Assembly (NCBI GenBank): GCA_002633025.1
Contig: NMRB01001595.1
Location: forward strand, 46,547-110,546
Direction: 5' to 3'
DNA from: Notospermus geniculatus
Taxonomy: Eukaryota > Nemertea > Pilidiophora > Heteronemertea > Lineidae
DNA: 64,000 nt
A program made the translations under genes and the position numbers. Positions 22,921-34,274 of the stretch are shown here, one piece after another. The notes beneath the pieces are model-generated. The model was not told the DNA's origin, did not search any database, and worked only from the letters and a program-made list of their open reading frames with translations. The stretch's first letter is position 1, and each line of letters begins with the position of its first letter.

Positions 22921-24140
22921 TAGGACTCGACCGTTCCTTTCACACCGGCGTTGCGAGACTAAATAACATCGCGAGGCTTCGTAGGGGTGGTCTGATCTCA
23001 ATACCACTTCACTGTATCTCAATTTCGTAAGAGCATGGCGGGGTGATCTAACTTTATCAAAGTGGTGTTCATTGCAGATACAACAGATAAACTGCCATTA
23101 GAGCCAGCAGAACAGCATTTCTGTTCAGCACAGTGGGAGGTTATCTGTATTGGCTCAATATTGATCCCGCCGAAGTTGGCAAAACCAAATTCTCTTCAGT
23201 CATGACATAAGTTCTGTCTGAATGAAATGTTCACTCAGTCTAGCTCAGCGGCAAGTTAAGTGGTCGGCCCTTCTACCAAATTTTATAGGTTTTTCCTAAG
23301 CTACTGGCTTTTCCTGGCCCTAAAAGGGCCGAATGTAGAAGGATGGGATGTGGGATGGTCGCTGATGGCACGCGCCCCCTCCCTTTTGCGAATGCGCTGG
23401 TTGGAAATCGCCGGCGTTTCTTCGGCTTCGAGGGCTTCGCTACTGCCATCATGTACATTTAGGGGTAGTGCCATCCCACATACGCCCGTCCCTGATTCAG
23501 CAGGCCTACCATCGTCAAGCACATTGCAGACCAGGGGTCCTTACTCACAAAGCCCCCGTATCTTTCCGGAATGCATAAACTATTGTCCATTTGTGGGCAA
23601 CCTATTGTTCACTATCAACCTGACAAAGGATTTGCGTACCCTTAAAGGTTAGGAGTCTGAATAAGGTCCCTGTCGGATGTTGCCACCTGTGTGCAGTCAG
23701 CACGGGGCCACAGAAACTGTTACGGTCTTTTTATGTTCTTCCGTAGTAGAGAGAAGCCACACATAAAAAATGGTTGCCGTCTGCATAATCACCAGACATA
23801 TATCACAGAGCTGATATCTTGAAGTCGACAGCTGGTCACTGTGGGAGCTAAATTGGAAAGATAAACAAAGGTATAGGGATTTTTTGGCCAATTTTCTCTG
23901 AGTAGATATCCTTGTAATTGGAATCAGTAGCCTTGCGAGATATAAGACGGTTGGTGCGGAAAATGCTTTGTTATTGTTGCTCGTCATGCTTCTGAATGAA
24001 GCATTTTCCGTTCCGCGGAAGTATGAATTGGCCTCCCGAAGACAGCGGCACGCCAAGCCGCAAGCATCTTTTTATGGTAGCCACAAAAAATTGCACAAAT
24101 GTGCTGTGGCCAGCAACGGCTAAAAGCATAAAACGCAGTC
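22921..24140. other. Intergenic, no gene seen
   Basis: No exon with family similarity or paired splice sites is visible on either strand. The short ORFs lack codon structure I can support. Confidence 0.4.
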
Positions 24141-24144
24141 CACC

Positions 24145-24460
24145 CCAATGCTGACATCCACAATCATTTGATGCTCTGTCCACCCCAATGCTGATGTCAC
24201 AATCATTTGATACTCTTCCGTCCCAATGCTGACGTCACAGTCATTTGACGCTCTGCCCGTCCCAATGCTGGCGTCACAGTCATTTGATGCTCTGTCCGTC
24301 CCAATGCTGACGTCACAGTCAGTTGACGCTCTGCCCGTCCCAATGCTGACGTCACAGTCAGTTGACGCTCTGCCCGTCCCAATGCTGACGTCACAATCAT
24401 TTGACGCTCTGTCCGTCCCAATGACGACGTCACAATCAATTGGTGTTGTGTCCGTCCCAA
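24145..24460. repeat. 39-bp satellite carrying TGACGTCA motifs
   Basis: About eight copies of a 39-bp unit (CCCAATGCTGACGTCACAG then TCATTTGACGCTCTGCCCGT). At least four units have an exact TGACGTCA palindrome, the cAMP response element core, and others differ by one base. Because 39 is a multiple of three, both strands show long open frames of a 13-residue repeat, which are not evidence of a protein. Confidence 0.85.
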
Positions 24461-25244
24461 GACATTTACAAGGCAGTATACATGTAATAACCTAAGTGTT
24501 TATCGCAGGCGACTAAAAACTTCCTAATGGAATAAATGTAAAAAAATGCTTTTAACTGACGACTGCAATCTCGTAACTTCATTCTGTGATTTATCTCCGT
24601 GATATACGTTTCGACTCCTGCCGTCCGCCGGGGAGATGCAGAGCGAGCTGAGAATTCACGAACTAATAAGGGATGTCCAATTAACTCAATTCAATTAAAT
24701 CAAGGCATTGTAAGTCACTGTTGATATCGGCGAAATCACACTCGGGACAGCTCATCGTACATGATTCCTCATCCTTGCTCATTTAATGAAAAGCTGGAAT
24801 ATTCATGTGCCGTAAACGTCGACGGTCTTCGGGGGAATGGGTGATTGACGATAGAGTTCCGATCGGTTTTCCCGTATATTTTCCCGGGCAAATGGCCTCG
24901 TCGAATTCGATAATTGAGTTTGCTGAAGACGACGTCTCCATATGTCACGAGGTTATTGCGGAAGTGTTTCAGCCCTGGGGATACGTCAGTCGTTTTAAGA
25001 TCAATGTGTTCTTTTCAGCATTGGATTTCAAGGGACTCCAGTGTGTGCTGTTCTTCAGGGAGGTTTTATTGGATTCGTACTGATTTCACATTCTCATTAC
25101 CGGACGGTAAACCAGCAATTGTGTTCGAGTGATGGAATCGATGAGAAAGTTGTCGGCCCGCAGCGAGGACGAGAGATGTGTGACTGTGAATAAATTGTAC
25201 TTTTAGTTGTAAACAGGATGTCTGCTTTACAAATAATGGCCAGG

Positions 25245-25595
25245 TTGGCATTGCACCGAAGGAAAGGCGTATTCAGTGGATTTCGCTGTGTTCACACCAG
25301 CTTGGACCGAATGAAGGAAAAACATACTCAGTGAATATTTTGTTCACAGCACCTTGGACTGAAACGAAGGAAACATATATTTTAATGTATCTGTTGTTCA
25401 CACCACCGTGGACGGAAACGTGTTCACACCACCTTGGACCGAAACGAAGGAAAACATATTTGATCTGTTGTTCAGACCATCCTGGACCGAAACGGAGAAA
25501 CATATTCAATGGATTTGTTGTTCACACCACTTTTGGAGTGAAATGAAGGAGAAAGATATCTAATGGATTACTAGTTGTTCACACCACATTGGATC
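25245..25595. repeat. Tandem repeat upstream of the GPCR gene, 50-60-bp units
   Basis: TGTTCACACCACCTTGGACC, GAAACGAAGGAAAACATATT and CAATGGATTTGTTG recur about six times with drift, ending about 200 bp before the GPCR start codon. Confidence 0.75.
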
Positions 25596-25793
25596 GGTCT
25601 TCAAGGAAATCCGGACGGGAGGTGATTCGTGGAGCAGGAAAAACGATTTTTCTTTTTGTGGTATGAGGCCAAGGCCTACTTGTTTGCGAACGAGTGTTTT
25701 GGAGGTGATTATGTAAGCGGTGCAGGCGGGACCCGCCAAGGAAGATTCGTAAACTAGCCGGAGATAATCTTTCATGGGGATTCTTGGGTCACC

Positions 25794-26875
25794 ATGGTGG
25801 AAAGTGATAACGCGGTGAATACTTCAGTGCCTTCCCTAAACGGGACATTCGTCCCCCACATACGGCCGCCCCTGGAAGCCTGGAAACGCGATTGGTATAG
25901 TGCGACATCACTTTATATCCCTTCCTTCCTGCTCATATTCGGTTCAATTGGCAACGTTTTGATATTTTTTACGGTCAACGTTGGAAAATTAAAAAAATCT
26001 GTTGCGGGATTCCATTTTAAGGCTCTAGCAATGGCGGATCTGAGCTCAAGCTTTGATATGATTCACGTGATCGTGGGACAGGCGTCCCCTGAGTGGATAC
26101 ATTCATTGGGTGATGTCTTCTGCAAGATACACGTGTTTACTTCCTATACGTCATATGCTGTGGCCGCGTGGTGCGTCGTGGCGTTGAGCGTCAGCCGTTT
26201 TATAGCAATTTGTTTCCCATTAAGGGCGCAGACGTTGTGCACGAAAAAAAGAGCAAAAATATTCCTGGTGCTTAACATTGTCGTACATTTACTCATGAAT
26301 ATCCCACGAATTTTTTTCGTGGAATTTACCAATCCAAACGCTCCTAAGGAAGAAGCGACGCATTATATGTGTAATATGGTTTCTGGGGCCTTCTCGTCGT
26401 ACCAGTTCATACACGAATTTTTTTACCAATTGGTCGACATCCTTACCCCGTGCATCCTCGTCGTCATGGCAAATATCGGAATAATAGTCAAAATAAGACG
26501 CAGAAAAAAAACGTGCGTAGTATTGCGAGGTCGTCAAAAATCATCAGGGGACGGTGGAACGAACGCCATGTTGTTGGTTATGTCCTTCGCCTTCGTCTTT
26601 TTCAAATGATTACATGGCCATTAGATTTTATCTACTGGGAGGTCATATATCCCGACGAAGCAGCCAAGGATCCACCACTCAGAAAATTTATTTTCTCTAT
26701 AGTAGTTATTATAGTCATGTGCAACAACCAGTTCAACTTTTACGTGTATATATCGAGCAGTAAGACATTCAGGCGAGATTTTGTACGCCTATTTCGACGG
26801 ACATGTGGACGGCAGGTTGTTAGGCAAACTAACAGTGACTCGACTACCACGCCAAGAGTTGGGACAGCTGTCTGA
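25794..26875 (+). CDS. Class A (rhodopsin-family) neuropeptide-type GPCR, single exon, with frameshift
   Basis: The start ATG at 25794 opens a frame through TM1-TM6 (stop at 26607-26609). A second frame, shifted by one base, runs from the same place through TM7 to a stop at 26873-26875, giving about 360 aa together. Seen: N-terminal glycosylation sites (NTS, NGT), TM1 FGSIGNVLIFF, TM2 LAMADLSS, a TM3 end SRFIAICFPLRA in place of DRY, Cys pairs in the extracellular loops, TM6 SFAFVFF then QMITWPLDF, and TM7 CNNQFNFYVYISSSKTFRRDF, an NxxxNFYVY form typical of FMRFamide-receptor-like invertebrate peptide GPCRs. The shift maps to the run of five T at 26598-26602; a run of six would keep one frame. 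It is either an assembly or polymorphism error or a young pseudogene. The ligand is unknown. Confidence 0.8.
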
Positions 26876-27507
26876 ACCTGCACGACGCAAGGCGGCGCCA
26901 CCATCGATCCGACCGAAAGACGTCATGACGTCACTTTTTTTACATGCATGGCGGGAAAATGTGTGTTAATTGTTTCTGCAGTATCCGAAAACATTGTCCA
27001 TATATGCACCCTGTGTGGAGTTTTCATCGGAAAAACTGACTACCTGTAGATGTCGAAAACATTGCATTCCATTTTAAAGAAATTTGGTTATTTGAAGCCA
27101 ATAATTAATTGAAAAATGCCTTGGAGAATGGACAGTTCGGTCTGATCGACACCAGCGCCGCGTAGCGGGCGAATCGAGCAGGTTCCTCATTACTGGTGTT
27201 TAAACGAGTTCCAAAATCAGGACTCTTCAAGCATGAGGATACTTTTCGTGATCCATCTGTCTCTTGAGTATTGAACGTTTCCTTGTTGCCATAGTGAAAT
27301 GCCGGTTGTTTTCACTCGGTCATGAATCTTACAAACAACATTACGTCGCACATTGCAAACTTTCACCAGAAAAAATGGCGTTCATTTGTTCACTGTGCGT
27401 TGCGCCCGAACGATCAGGGAGAAAAAAGCATACTCGATCTTCGTGTCGATAAGATCCGACGTATGCCGTCGAGATCAACTTCACCGCAGTTTCGAACTGG
27501 TCCCCGT

Positions 27508-27912
27508 GGGCCCTTTCCAATGCGGCGAGCGGAGCGGTTTTCACAGGCATTGGGATACAGGGTCGGATCCAGCACTGACAGAAGGGGAGTAGCTCGAGGG
27601 ATGCGGCAAGCGCCTTAGCCGCAAAGCCAAAAGGGGGTCGCCCCCCCCCCGAAAAATTTGACAATTTCAGTGCTTTTTTATGCATTTTCCTGGCATCTGA
27701 GCGCAAAATACATGTACCGGGTACTCGTAATTTTAGCTGATTAAACTTTTTCTTGCTAAAAAATCATGCTCTGCCAAAAATAGGGGACGCGTACACCCCA
27801 CGCCTCCCGTATCCGACCCTGGGATAATCAACAGGTCATAATTGAACCATCGAAGGATTATCTAAATCCCTGTGACAAACTGCACCGCTCGCCGCAAACC
27901 ACGGCGGAATTC
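27508..27912. mobile_element. Foldback MITE split by a second element
   Basis: Flanks of the inner insertion (27508-27557 and 27822-27912) match an uninterrupted element at 52640-52819 in reverse orientation, sharing GAGCGGTTTTCACAGGCATTGG, GATAATCAAC, ACCATCGAAGGATTATC and CCGCAAACCACGGCGGAAT. The ends (GGGCCCTTTCCA, TGGAAACGGGCC) are inverted. Confidence 0.75.
27558..27821. mobile_element. hAT-like MITE nested in the foldback element
   Basis: The ends CAGGGTCGGATCC and TATCCGACCCTG are inverted. GGATA stands on both sides (27553-27557 and 27822-27826) but occurs only once in the empty copy at 52640-52819. It is 264 bp long and non-coding. Confidence 0.8.
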
Positions 27913-30117
27913 GCTGTAGTGGAAACGGGCCTTTACCCGTGGAGTACCCTTGTGACATTAAATTTACGCCGGAGCCGAGTGTACTCCCATGGGAATTTCT
28001 AGTCATTCCCATCACCCAGACTCCAGTCGTTAGTTCTTGATACAATTCATCACCAAGCTGATGTAATTTTTCTCGGAGACGTGCGTAGTGGTTTATTAAC
28101 AAATCACGTTGAATGAATACCGGTACGCCACTTCGGAATCGTTACCACGACAAATGGACGATTTCTAGGGCGTGTCGTCTGCCAGTCGTGATAGATGACG
28201 TCCTTCCTACAAACTACGGGGCCCTGGAGGCTCATCCGGTAATTAATAGACCGTAAGTAAGGTCGGGGCAGCCCTCGAACTCAATGTAAATACCATTGAC
28301 ACGAAAGCAAGTATAGTGTTTTACGTCTGATTGTAAATACCGAAACTTCAATATTGACTATATTTTTTTGCGTATGCGTTTCATTTCGTTACATTTTCAT
28401 TACCGTTAATGGTGTGTACTATTGTACGTTTTTATGGGCTACATTCGACCTTAACTAATTCCTAACTGACTGACGAGCATCCAGGGGTCTTTGGATTAAC
28501 TCGAAAGGGAGCGAAGGAGTGTCCGCGCGTCCTGCGGCGACTGCGCTCGGAGCTGACAATTGCTGGTGTAACAGTAAAGAACATCCCCCAGTAAAAAGTG
28601 TCCGCTGTTATTGCTGCATGGCGATAGAGACCAATCGCCAGAGATTAGAATGTAACAATAGGACTTCTTGGGCCTAGAACAGTTTATCCTGGGGACATTC
28701 TTTCTCTTCGCACCGGTTTTGTGACATTTCTTCCGTTTTCCTCTGTCGTGGTCACACTACGTGTACAGAAATGACATACATGTATATGAAGGTTAAAAGT
28801 AAAGAGCCAGTCTCTTTACTGCGCGGTTCATAACATATAGGCTATCAGCGTATCCGTTTTCTTTCGCCAGTGTGATATCGGAAGCGTCTAAACAGATAGA
28901 CTCTGGACGCAGTCTTATTGAAGTGCTCCCCGTCATTGCCTACTTCAGCTCCTTCGGACTGGTATGTCAGAAGCAATAACATAAGCTCGACCGACCAGTA
29001 TTGTAACTGCAGACGACAGATCCAATCAAAGCTTAGCTGGCCACCAAATTATTCATTAATACCGTTCGTTTAGGAAATCAATAGTTTTCATCTGGTGGTG
29101 AAATATTTGCAAGTCAAAAAGGTTGCTGCATGGTCACACTAAACGCTCTGCGGCGCAGCTTCGAACCGCTGTCCGTGCCACCTGCTCCCGGGTACGCCTG
29201 CTTCCATCACGCCATTCTCAGAAGATGACCAATAGGCGTCGCTAGTGCGTGTTAGAATTGGCGCCAAACTAGCTGGCCAATCGCCAACGCGCCTTCTAGA
29301 CTGGTCTCTGTCCTCGAACTGCTCCGCTAATATTAGCGGTGCGGAGTGGACAAGTCCAACTCATTTTCTCGCACTGGAGGGAGTGTGGTAGAAACCGTAA
29401 AACGGCCCGAGTTTCCCGAAGCGCTGACTTCGACCATGGATAGACTGGTCCCTGTCCTCGGGCCGCTCATATAGCGGAGCGACTCGAGGACAGAGGACTG
29501 TGATGAAAACGTCCTGTGGCGACGTTGAAATCTTTGCACTGTCATCAATCAGTCGGCGGGCCGTACCAGGAGGGATATAACATGGGATGATTACTGAGAG
29601 GCACGACTGAGCCGGAATGGGTCGTTCTTGACTGATCGTAGATCTAGAAATAAGATTCAGTGCCGACAGGACATAAATGAACTCTCAAACGTGACTAGAA
29701 ATGAGAATGTGCGGAGCGGCAATGGTTTTGTCCGGCCATAACCGGATGAAGCGACCAGTATCTACCATCTTAGATGGATTAAAGGAAGTGCCCATAAAAA
29801 ACATGAGATTTCATGCAGTAGGATCGCCTGTAGTGATTGAACCAAAACGTCGTAGAGGAAGACGTCGGTTATGCAGCCATCCAAGTAGCACGCAAGGCCG
29901 GAGGATCGGACGGTGACGGCGACGGCGGCAAGTAGCACGCAAGGTCCGCCATCTTGGAAATAATCCGTGACGTCACGTCGGATCCTCCTTGAGTAGCACG
30001 GATCCCTTCCCCCGTCTTTGGTCGGGGACTTGCTTAATTTTTGACGAGTTACGGAGTTTCATTTTGTCGAATCCTTGACGTACATGTAGACCTTAGTACA
30101 TGTACGATGAAACAGAA

Positions 30118-30395
30118 AGTTTTCGCAAAGTCCCCGAAACGCCGACGCGAACGTCTATCCCGCTATTGTTCGCTGTTCTCTTCCAGGGCCGTATTTAACT
30201 TTTTTGTCTGGGGGGGGGGGGGGCAGAATACCCCTTTTTGCCCGGGGTTTTTTGCCTAAAATCCGCATGGAAATCACCTTTTTTTGTTGGCTCGGGGGGG
30301 GGCAACTGCCCCCTCGCCCCCTTTAAATACTTCTTCGAGGCACCGAACAATGGGATTGGCGTTCGCGTTGGCGTTTCGGGGGCTTGTTTATAGGA
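30118..30395. mobile_element. GTTTTCGCAAAGCCCCCGAAACG foldback, split by another MITE
   Basis: The left piece (TTTTCGCAAAGTCCCCGAAACGCC) and the right piece (GGCGTTCGCGTTGGCGTTTC) are the arms of the family that is intact at 58640-58740. A CAGGGCCGTATTTAA element at 30184-30332 sits between them, flanked by CTTC; its right terminal repeat is missing. Confidence 0.65.
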
Positions 30396-31106
30396 AAATG
30401 TTGCGTGCATCAAGTGGGAGTCCACGCTGAAATATGGTTTTCTGAGCTCGCAAATTGCTTTTGACCGTACCCCTCCATCATGAAGTCAAATTTCATATTG
30501 AATAGATATGTCAAGTTTTCACTAATAAACGGTACGTGCCTCAGCTCGAATGGAAAAGTGAGTCCCAACGTAAACATATCTCTCTTCAACGGAAAAACCC
30601 TCAAACTCAACGAACCGTAATTGGGAGAATATTTGATTTGAGTCTGATATCACTGAATATATGAGTGTACTTCTACCAAGGGTGAAATACGGTCGAGTCG
30701 GTGGCGTAGGAGGAAAAAGAAAATGTCGAGTTGGTGTCGAGTACATGAGGACGAAGTCCGCGCTGAAACTTGATATTGGAATACGGCAGAGAAACTGACC
30801 GCGGGGATTTATTGGCAGTTTTTAGGCGCACGCGAGTCGCGGACAGCATGAAACCAGCACACTCAAACGACAGTTACAGAACTCCACCATGCGACCACTT
30901 GACCGCAATTCTAGTTGAGTTTCTTGCTTCCGCCTTGGAATTGGATCGCCTTGAGGTTGTCTCAGCCTTCATCAAAACTACTGGTGGTGTTTCAATATGG
31001 CTGCCCTGGCAGCCATCTTGAATAGTCTGTTGGCCCACAAAAACTCAGGAAAACCTTCGGTAATGGAGATCAAAACGATGAAGAGGGCAGAACATAGTAA
31101 TCAGGT

Positions 31107-31710
31107 CCTATAGAATGGATGCCTTTTGTGTGGGAAATTGACCAGGACCTGGATGTCCCATGTCCCTTTCAATTCAATAGTTTAGCCACTAGTGACACCT
31201 ATTGAGGCAGTGAGTGCGTCCCTCATTCAATAGTTTTAACCACTAGTGACACCTACTGAGGCAGTGGACTATGGTCATATGGTGCACTAAATGAAAAGGC
31301 CAAAGTAAGATATCACTGAAAAATATACTTTATTGATCACATACAACAGTGCATAAGACTAGAGTCCATTTCAGTCTAAGCTGACCAGAGCAAACTGCAC
31401 AAGACTGTGTACATGACTAGTGCTTTCTGTATACCGGTACTACTCTTCTTATTCAAGAGAATACTGTTTGATGAAGTTACCGGGTACTTAGGGGTGGGTT
31501 CATCATAATATAACAAATTTTTCTGTTTTTAACCCTTGTAAATGTTTCAGTGCAATCTTCAGATCAATGGGGACGCTAGCTCAACAGAGGGCAGCACACC
31601 GAAACCCGGTCCTAATACAATGGACACCTTTTGTGTGGGAAATTGATCACGACCGGGATGTCAGTTTCATTCCAATAGTTTTAACCACTAGTGACACCTA
31701 TTGAAAAAGT
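31107..31710. repeat. Pair of direct repeats about 500 bp apart
   Basis: Segments 31107-31262 and 31610-31710 share GCCTTTTGTGTGGGAAATTGA and TTAACCACTAGTGACACCTA. The second motif is itself duplicated within the left segment. Confidence 0.6.
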
Positions 31711-32125
31711 CGGCTATCGTCCCCATTTCATGAGCAGCCATCAGAGGTAGATCCAGGGGCGGCGCAAGTGGCATTTGCCCCTTTACACTGCAATAGCATG
31801 TTTTTACCTTGATCTTGAGTGTTTTCATAGTGGGTGTCACCTCTTAAGGATGCATAAAAGCAGTGCCCCCACCCCCACCCCATCCAAAACTGGCCATCTT
31901 GGATAAGAGGATGATTACATTGAAAATGCATTAGCCAACAGAATGAGGAAGTGCAAACAGGCTAGTCTGAGTTTTAGTGTCATGGCATTACCATAGCAAC
32001 CAGATGGTTGGCTGGTTTTAAAACTGATCAATAAGAACGAAGATCATTCCTGCCCAAAGAAGGAAAACATTCCGAGAAGATGAGTTTCACTTCAAACTTT
32101 AAACATACTGTGGCACAACTGTTTA

Positions 32126-32880
32126 GGGGCCATCTCAAAATTACATTGACGCCAAAAAAGACCATCCTCCCACAGCAGGAGTTTTTACCTCGCTCCTCTT
32201 CATCCGCTCACACAAACCCCTGCTGAAATACAACGGCCAGTGAATCTGATGTGGCTGTTCCATATTCCAGTTGCACTCCCTGTATTTTAAGGATGACTGG
32301 AGAAGTACAAATTTCGTGGTTTTACCCAGTTTGATTTTACAGTTTTATCCTTTACAAATCACTTACATCTTTCCAAAATTGACTGAATTTTATCACAAAG
32401 GTTCTTCCTGTGCATAGGAAAGATTCTTATTATTTTTGATTGTTATTATGAGTCATAATTATTTAATATTGACACCCTGAAAATGCTGCATTCTGATTGG
32501 GCAATGGTTTTCTGACCGCCTCTGCTTGCCTGGGAGGCCCAATTTCAGCAGGGCTTTGTGTGGAGTGTATGAAGAGGAACGAGACCAAAGCCCTGCTGTG
32601 GGAGGATGAAAAAGACGAAACGACTTCATCTTTTTCCTGACCCCCCCCCCCCCTTGAACGTTAGGCATAGAAAGATGATAAAGAAAAACATGTGAAGACA
32701 CTACTAGTAGTAAACCTTGTTCCTTTCTGAAGACTGCATAAAAAAGTCATTCTACTGTAAAAATGAGTGATGCCAATTTTTTCAAAAAAGATGAAGTGGG
32801 CTTACCCAAATCGACAACCCCCTCCCCCAGACGAAGTCACTTCGTCTTTTTTTGCATCAATGTAATTTTGAGACGGCCCC
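32126..32880. mobile_element. TIR element with TTA target duplication, containing a nested MITE
   Basis: The ends GGGGCCATCTCAAAATTACA and TGTAATTTTGAGACGGCCCC are inverted and flanked by TTA on both sides, as in PIF/Harbinger-type insertions. Inside at 32163-32608 is a second foldback with ends CATCCTCCCACAGCAGG and CCTGCTGTGGGAGGATG and arms of about 70 bp. A short relative of the inner element is at 37251-37353. Confidence 0.7.
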
Positions 32881-32967
32881 TTAATCTGTGAGCCTAAGGA
32901 ATATACACCCTTTGGCAGTTTTTGGCCTCTCTCAATACAATAATACATGTACTGCAATACCTTATTG

Positions 32968-33195
32968 GACTGCCAGAGTGGTGCAATGTAAACATTGGCA
33001 CCTATCATGTCTGAGGTTCCAGATTTGATCCTAGTTGTACCTACTCCTCATGTGATAGAGAGGGCAATTCTCTGACAGCCGGGTAATTTTCACCGGGCAC
33101 TCCAGTTTCCTCCTGCTGTATATTAAATTTGTTGTCAGTATTTTCTATAGACCTAATAATGGCATATTTAGGAACCCACTTTTGATTCAATATTT
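32968..33195 (+). mobile_element. tRNA-derived SINE (family 1)
   Basis: The head CTGCCAGAGTGGTGCAATG, the body GTGATAGAGAGGGCAATTCTCTGACAG, GGGCACTCCAGTTTCCTCC and the 3' part TATTTTCTATAGACC with ATTCAATATTTC follow the family order. The B-box (AGATTTGATCC) is diverged. Confidence 0.75.
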
Positions 33196-33538
33196 CAAGT
33201 AAATATTACAAACGCTCGACATGTGCAGTTCAATCTGGCCAACTCGGTGAAATGAACATGCTTGCAGTGCATAAAGTCTCATGGAGACACATTAAATTAA
33301 TTTCACAGAATCCTTCCTGAACAGAACGATGATTACACCGACCCTATTGCGATTAATCACTTATTGGCCTGTCAAGGCAAGTTGAAGTGAATAATGATTA
33401 AGTTAAACTGCTCAATAATCTTCATTCACATCATATCTGACTGAAGCTAGTATTACAACCATGTAACCAAAGTGCAATGAGACAGAACTGCCATGTATTG
33501 CCAGCAAACTACACTGCCACAGTTGTGTCATGAAGTGG

Positions 33539-33745
33539 GCCGTCAGAGTGGTGCAGTGGAAACATCAGTTCCTGTCACCTCTAAGGCTCCAGGTTCAACC
33601 CCCAATAGGACCCATCCATGTGATAGTGAAGGCGACTCTCTCCGATGGTTTTCTCCTGCAACAGCGATTTCTCCTGCTCACCCAATATCGTCTGTAGAGT
33701 CTATAATGCCATAGGCCTACTTAGCCCTCAGCTTTCAACACAAAT
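33539..33745 (+). mobile_element. tRNA-derived SINE (family 1)
   Basis: The head CCGTCAGAGTGGTGCAGTGG, the B-box GGTTCAACCCC, the body TGTGATAGTGAAGGCGACTCTC and the 3' part AATATCGTCTGTAGAGTC are all present. An open frame across it is incidental. Confidence 0.75.
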
Positions 33746-33748
33746 GAA

Positions 33749-33898
33749 GGCTAAAGCTGCATTTAGCTGACACACGGAATGCGGATTGCGGAACGCGGAA
33801 GCGGAAAATGCAATGCATTTTCGCATACAACATATCTTTCCGCCAGGGTTTCCGCGTCCCTATACCGCATTCCGCGTGTCAGCTAAACGCAGCCTAAG
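33749..33898. mobile_element. Foldback MITE (GGCTAAAGCTGCATTTAGCTG ends)
   Basis: The arms GCATTTAGCTGACACACGGAATGCGG and CCGCATTCCGCGTGTCAGCTAAACGC are inverted. Both inner arms are rich in GCGGAA and TTCCGC words. Confidence 0.7.
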
Positions 33899-34042
33899 CT
33901 GGAAGCAGAACCAGGTCCAAATCATGGATGCAATTTCAATGACTAGAGTTTACACGATATAGAGATAGGATTCAGAATGAAATAAATATGATAAACGACT
34001 GCATAAAACCTTTTTCAATCAATCAGAATGAAACGAATCACT

Positions 34043-34169
34043 CATTGGGTCATGTGAATAAAGACTAGCAAATGCTTTTACTTCAGATTTGTACAGCATT
34101 GCCTAGTGCATTTGTATTGCAAAATTCAAGTGAAAGCACTTACTAGTCTTTAATCGTATGACCCATTGG
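34043..34169. repeat. Inverted repeat, 40-bp arms
   Basis: CATTGGGTCATGTGAATAAAGACTAG pairs with CTAGTCTTTAATCGTATGACCCA, and the arms extend into AAATGCTTTTACT and AGTGAAAGCACTT. Confidence 0.65.
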
Positions 34170-34274
34170 CTGAATTTGACCCGACCCCTTCACCTCTGAC
34201 AGTAATTCATTTTGACCTCTACAATCAGGTCACCTCTCAATTAAGGACAGTCCCAAAGGTGTCCTTAAAACCTA

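Larger units (their letters stand above)
26876..31317. other. Gene-poor intergenic region with repeats
   Basis: No coding exon is recognised. The region has nested MITEs (27508-27912 and 30118-30395), a duplicated and inverted GACTGGTCTCTGTCCTCG segment near 29297-29490, and a palindrome built on AAGTAGCACGCAAGG near 29883-30000. The segment TCCTGGCATCTGAGCGCAAAA to TGCTCTGCCAAAAAT (27690-27780) also occurs in the first large intron of the EB gene (310-395). Confidence 0.45.

Noticed and set aside
24203-24495. Open frames on both strands encoding a 13-residue repeat
   Set aside because: The 39-bp satellite length is a multiple of three, so open frames arise without selection. There are no splice sites or family similarity.
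22010-25595. CRISPR-like arrays
   Set aside because: The tandem repeats have no unique spacers and the genome is animal.
29333-29916. Short ORFs around 29.3-29.9 kb
   Set aside because: They lie in a GC-rich stretch with inverted and direct repeats; no family or splice support.
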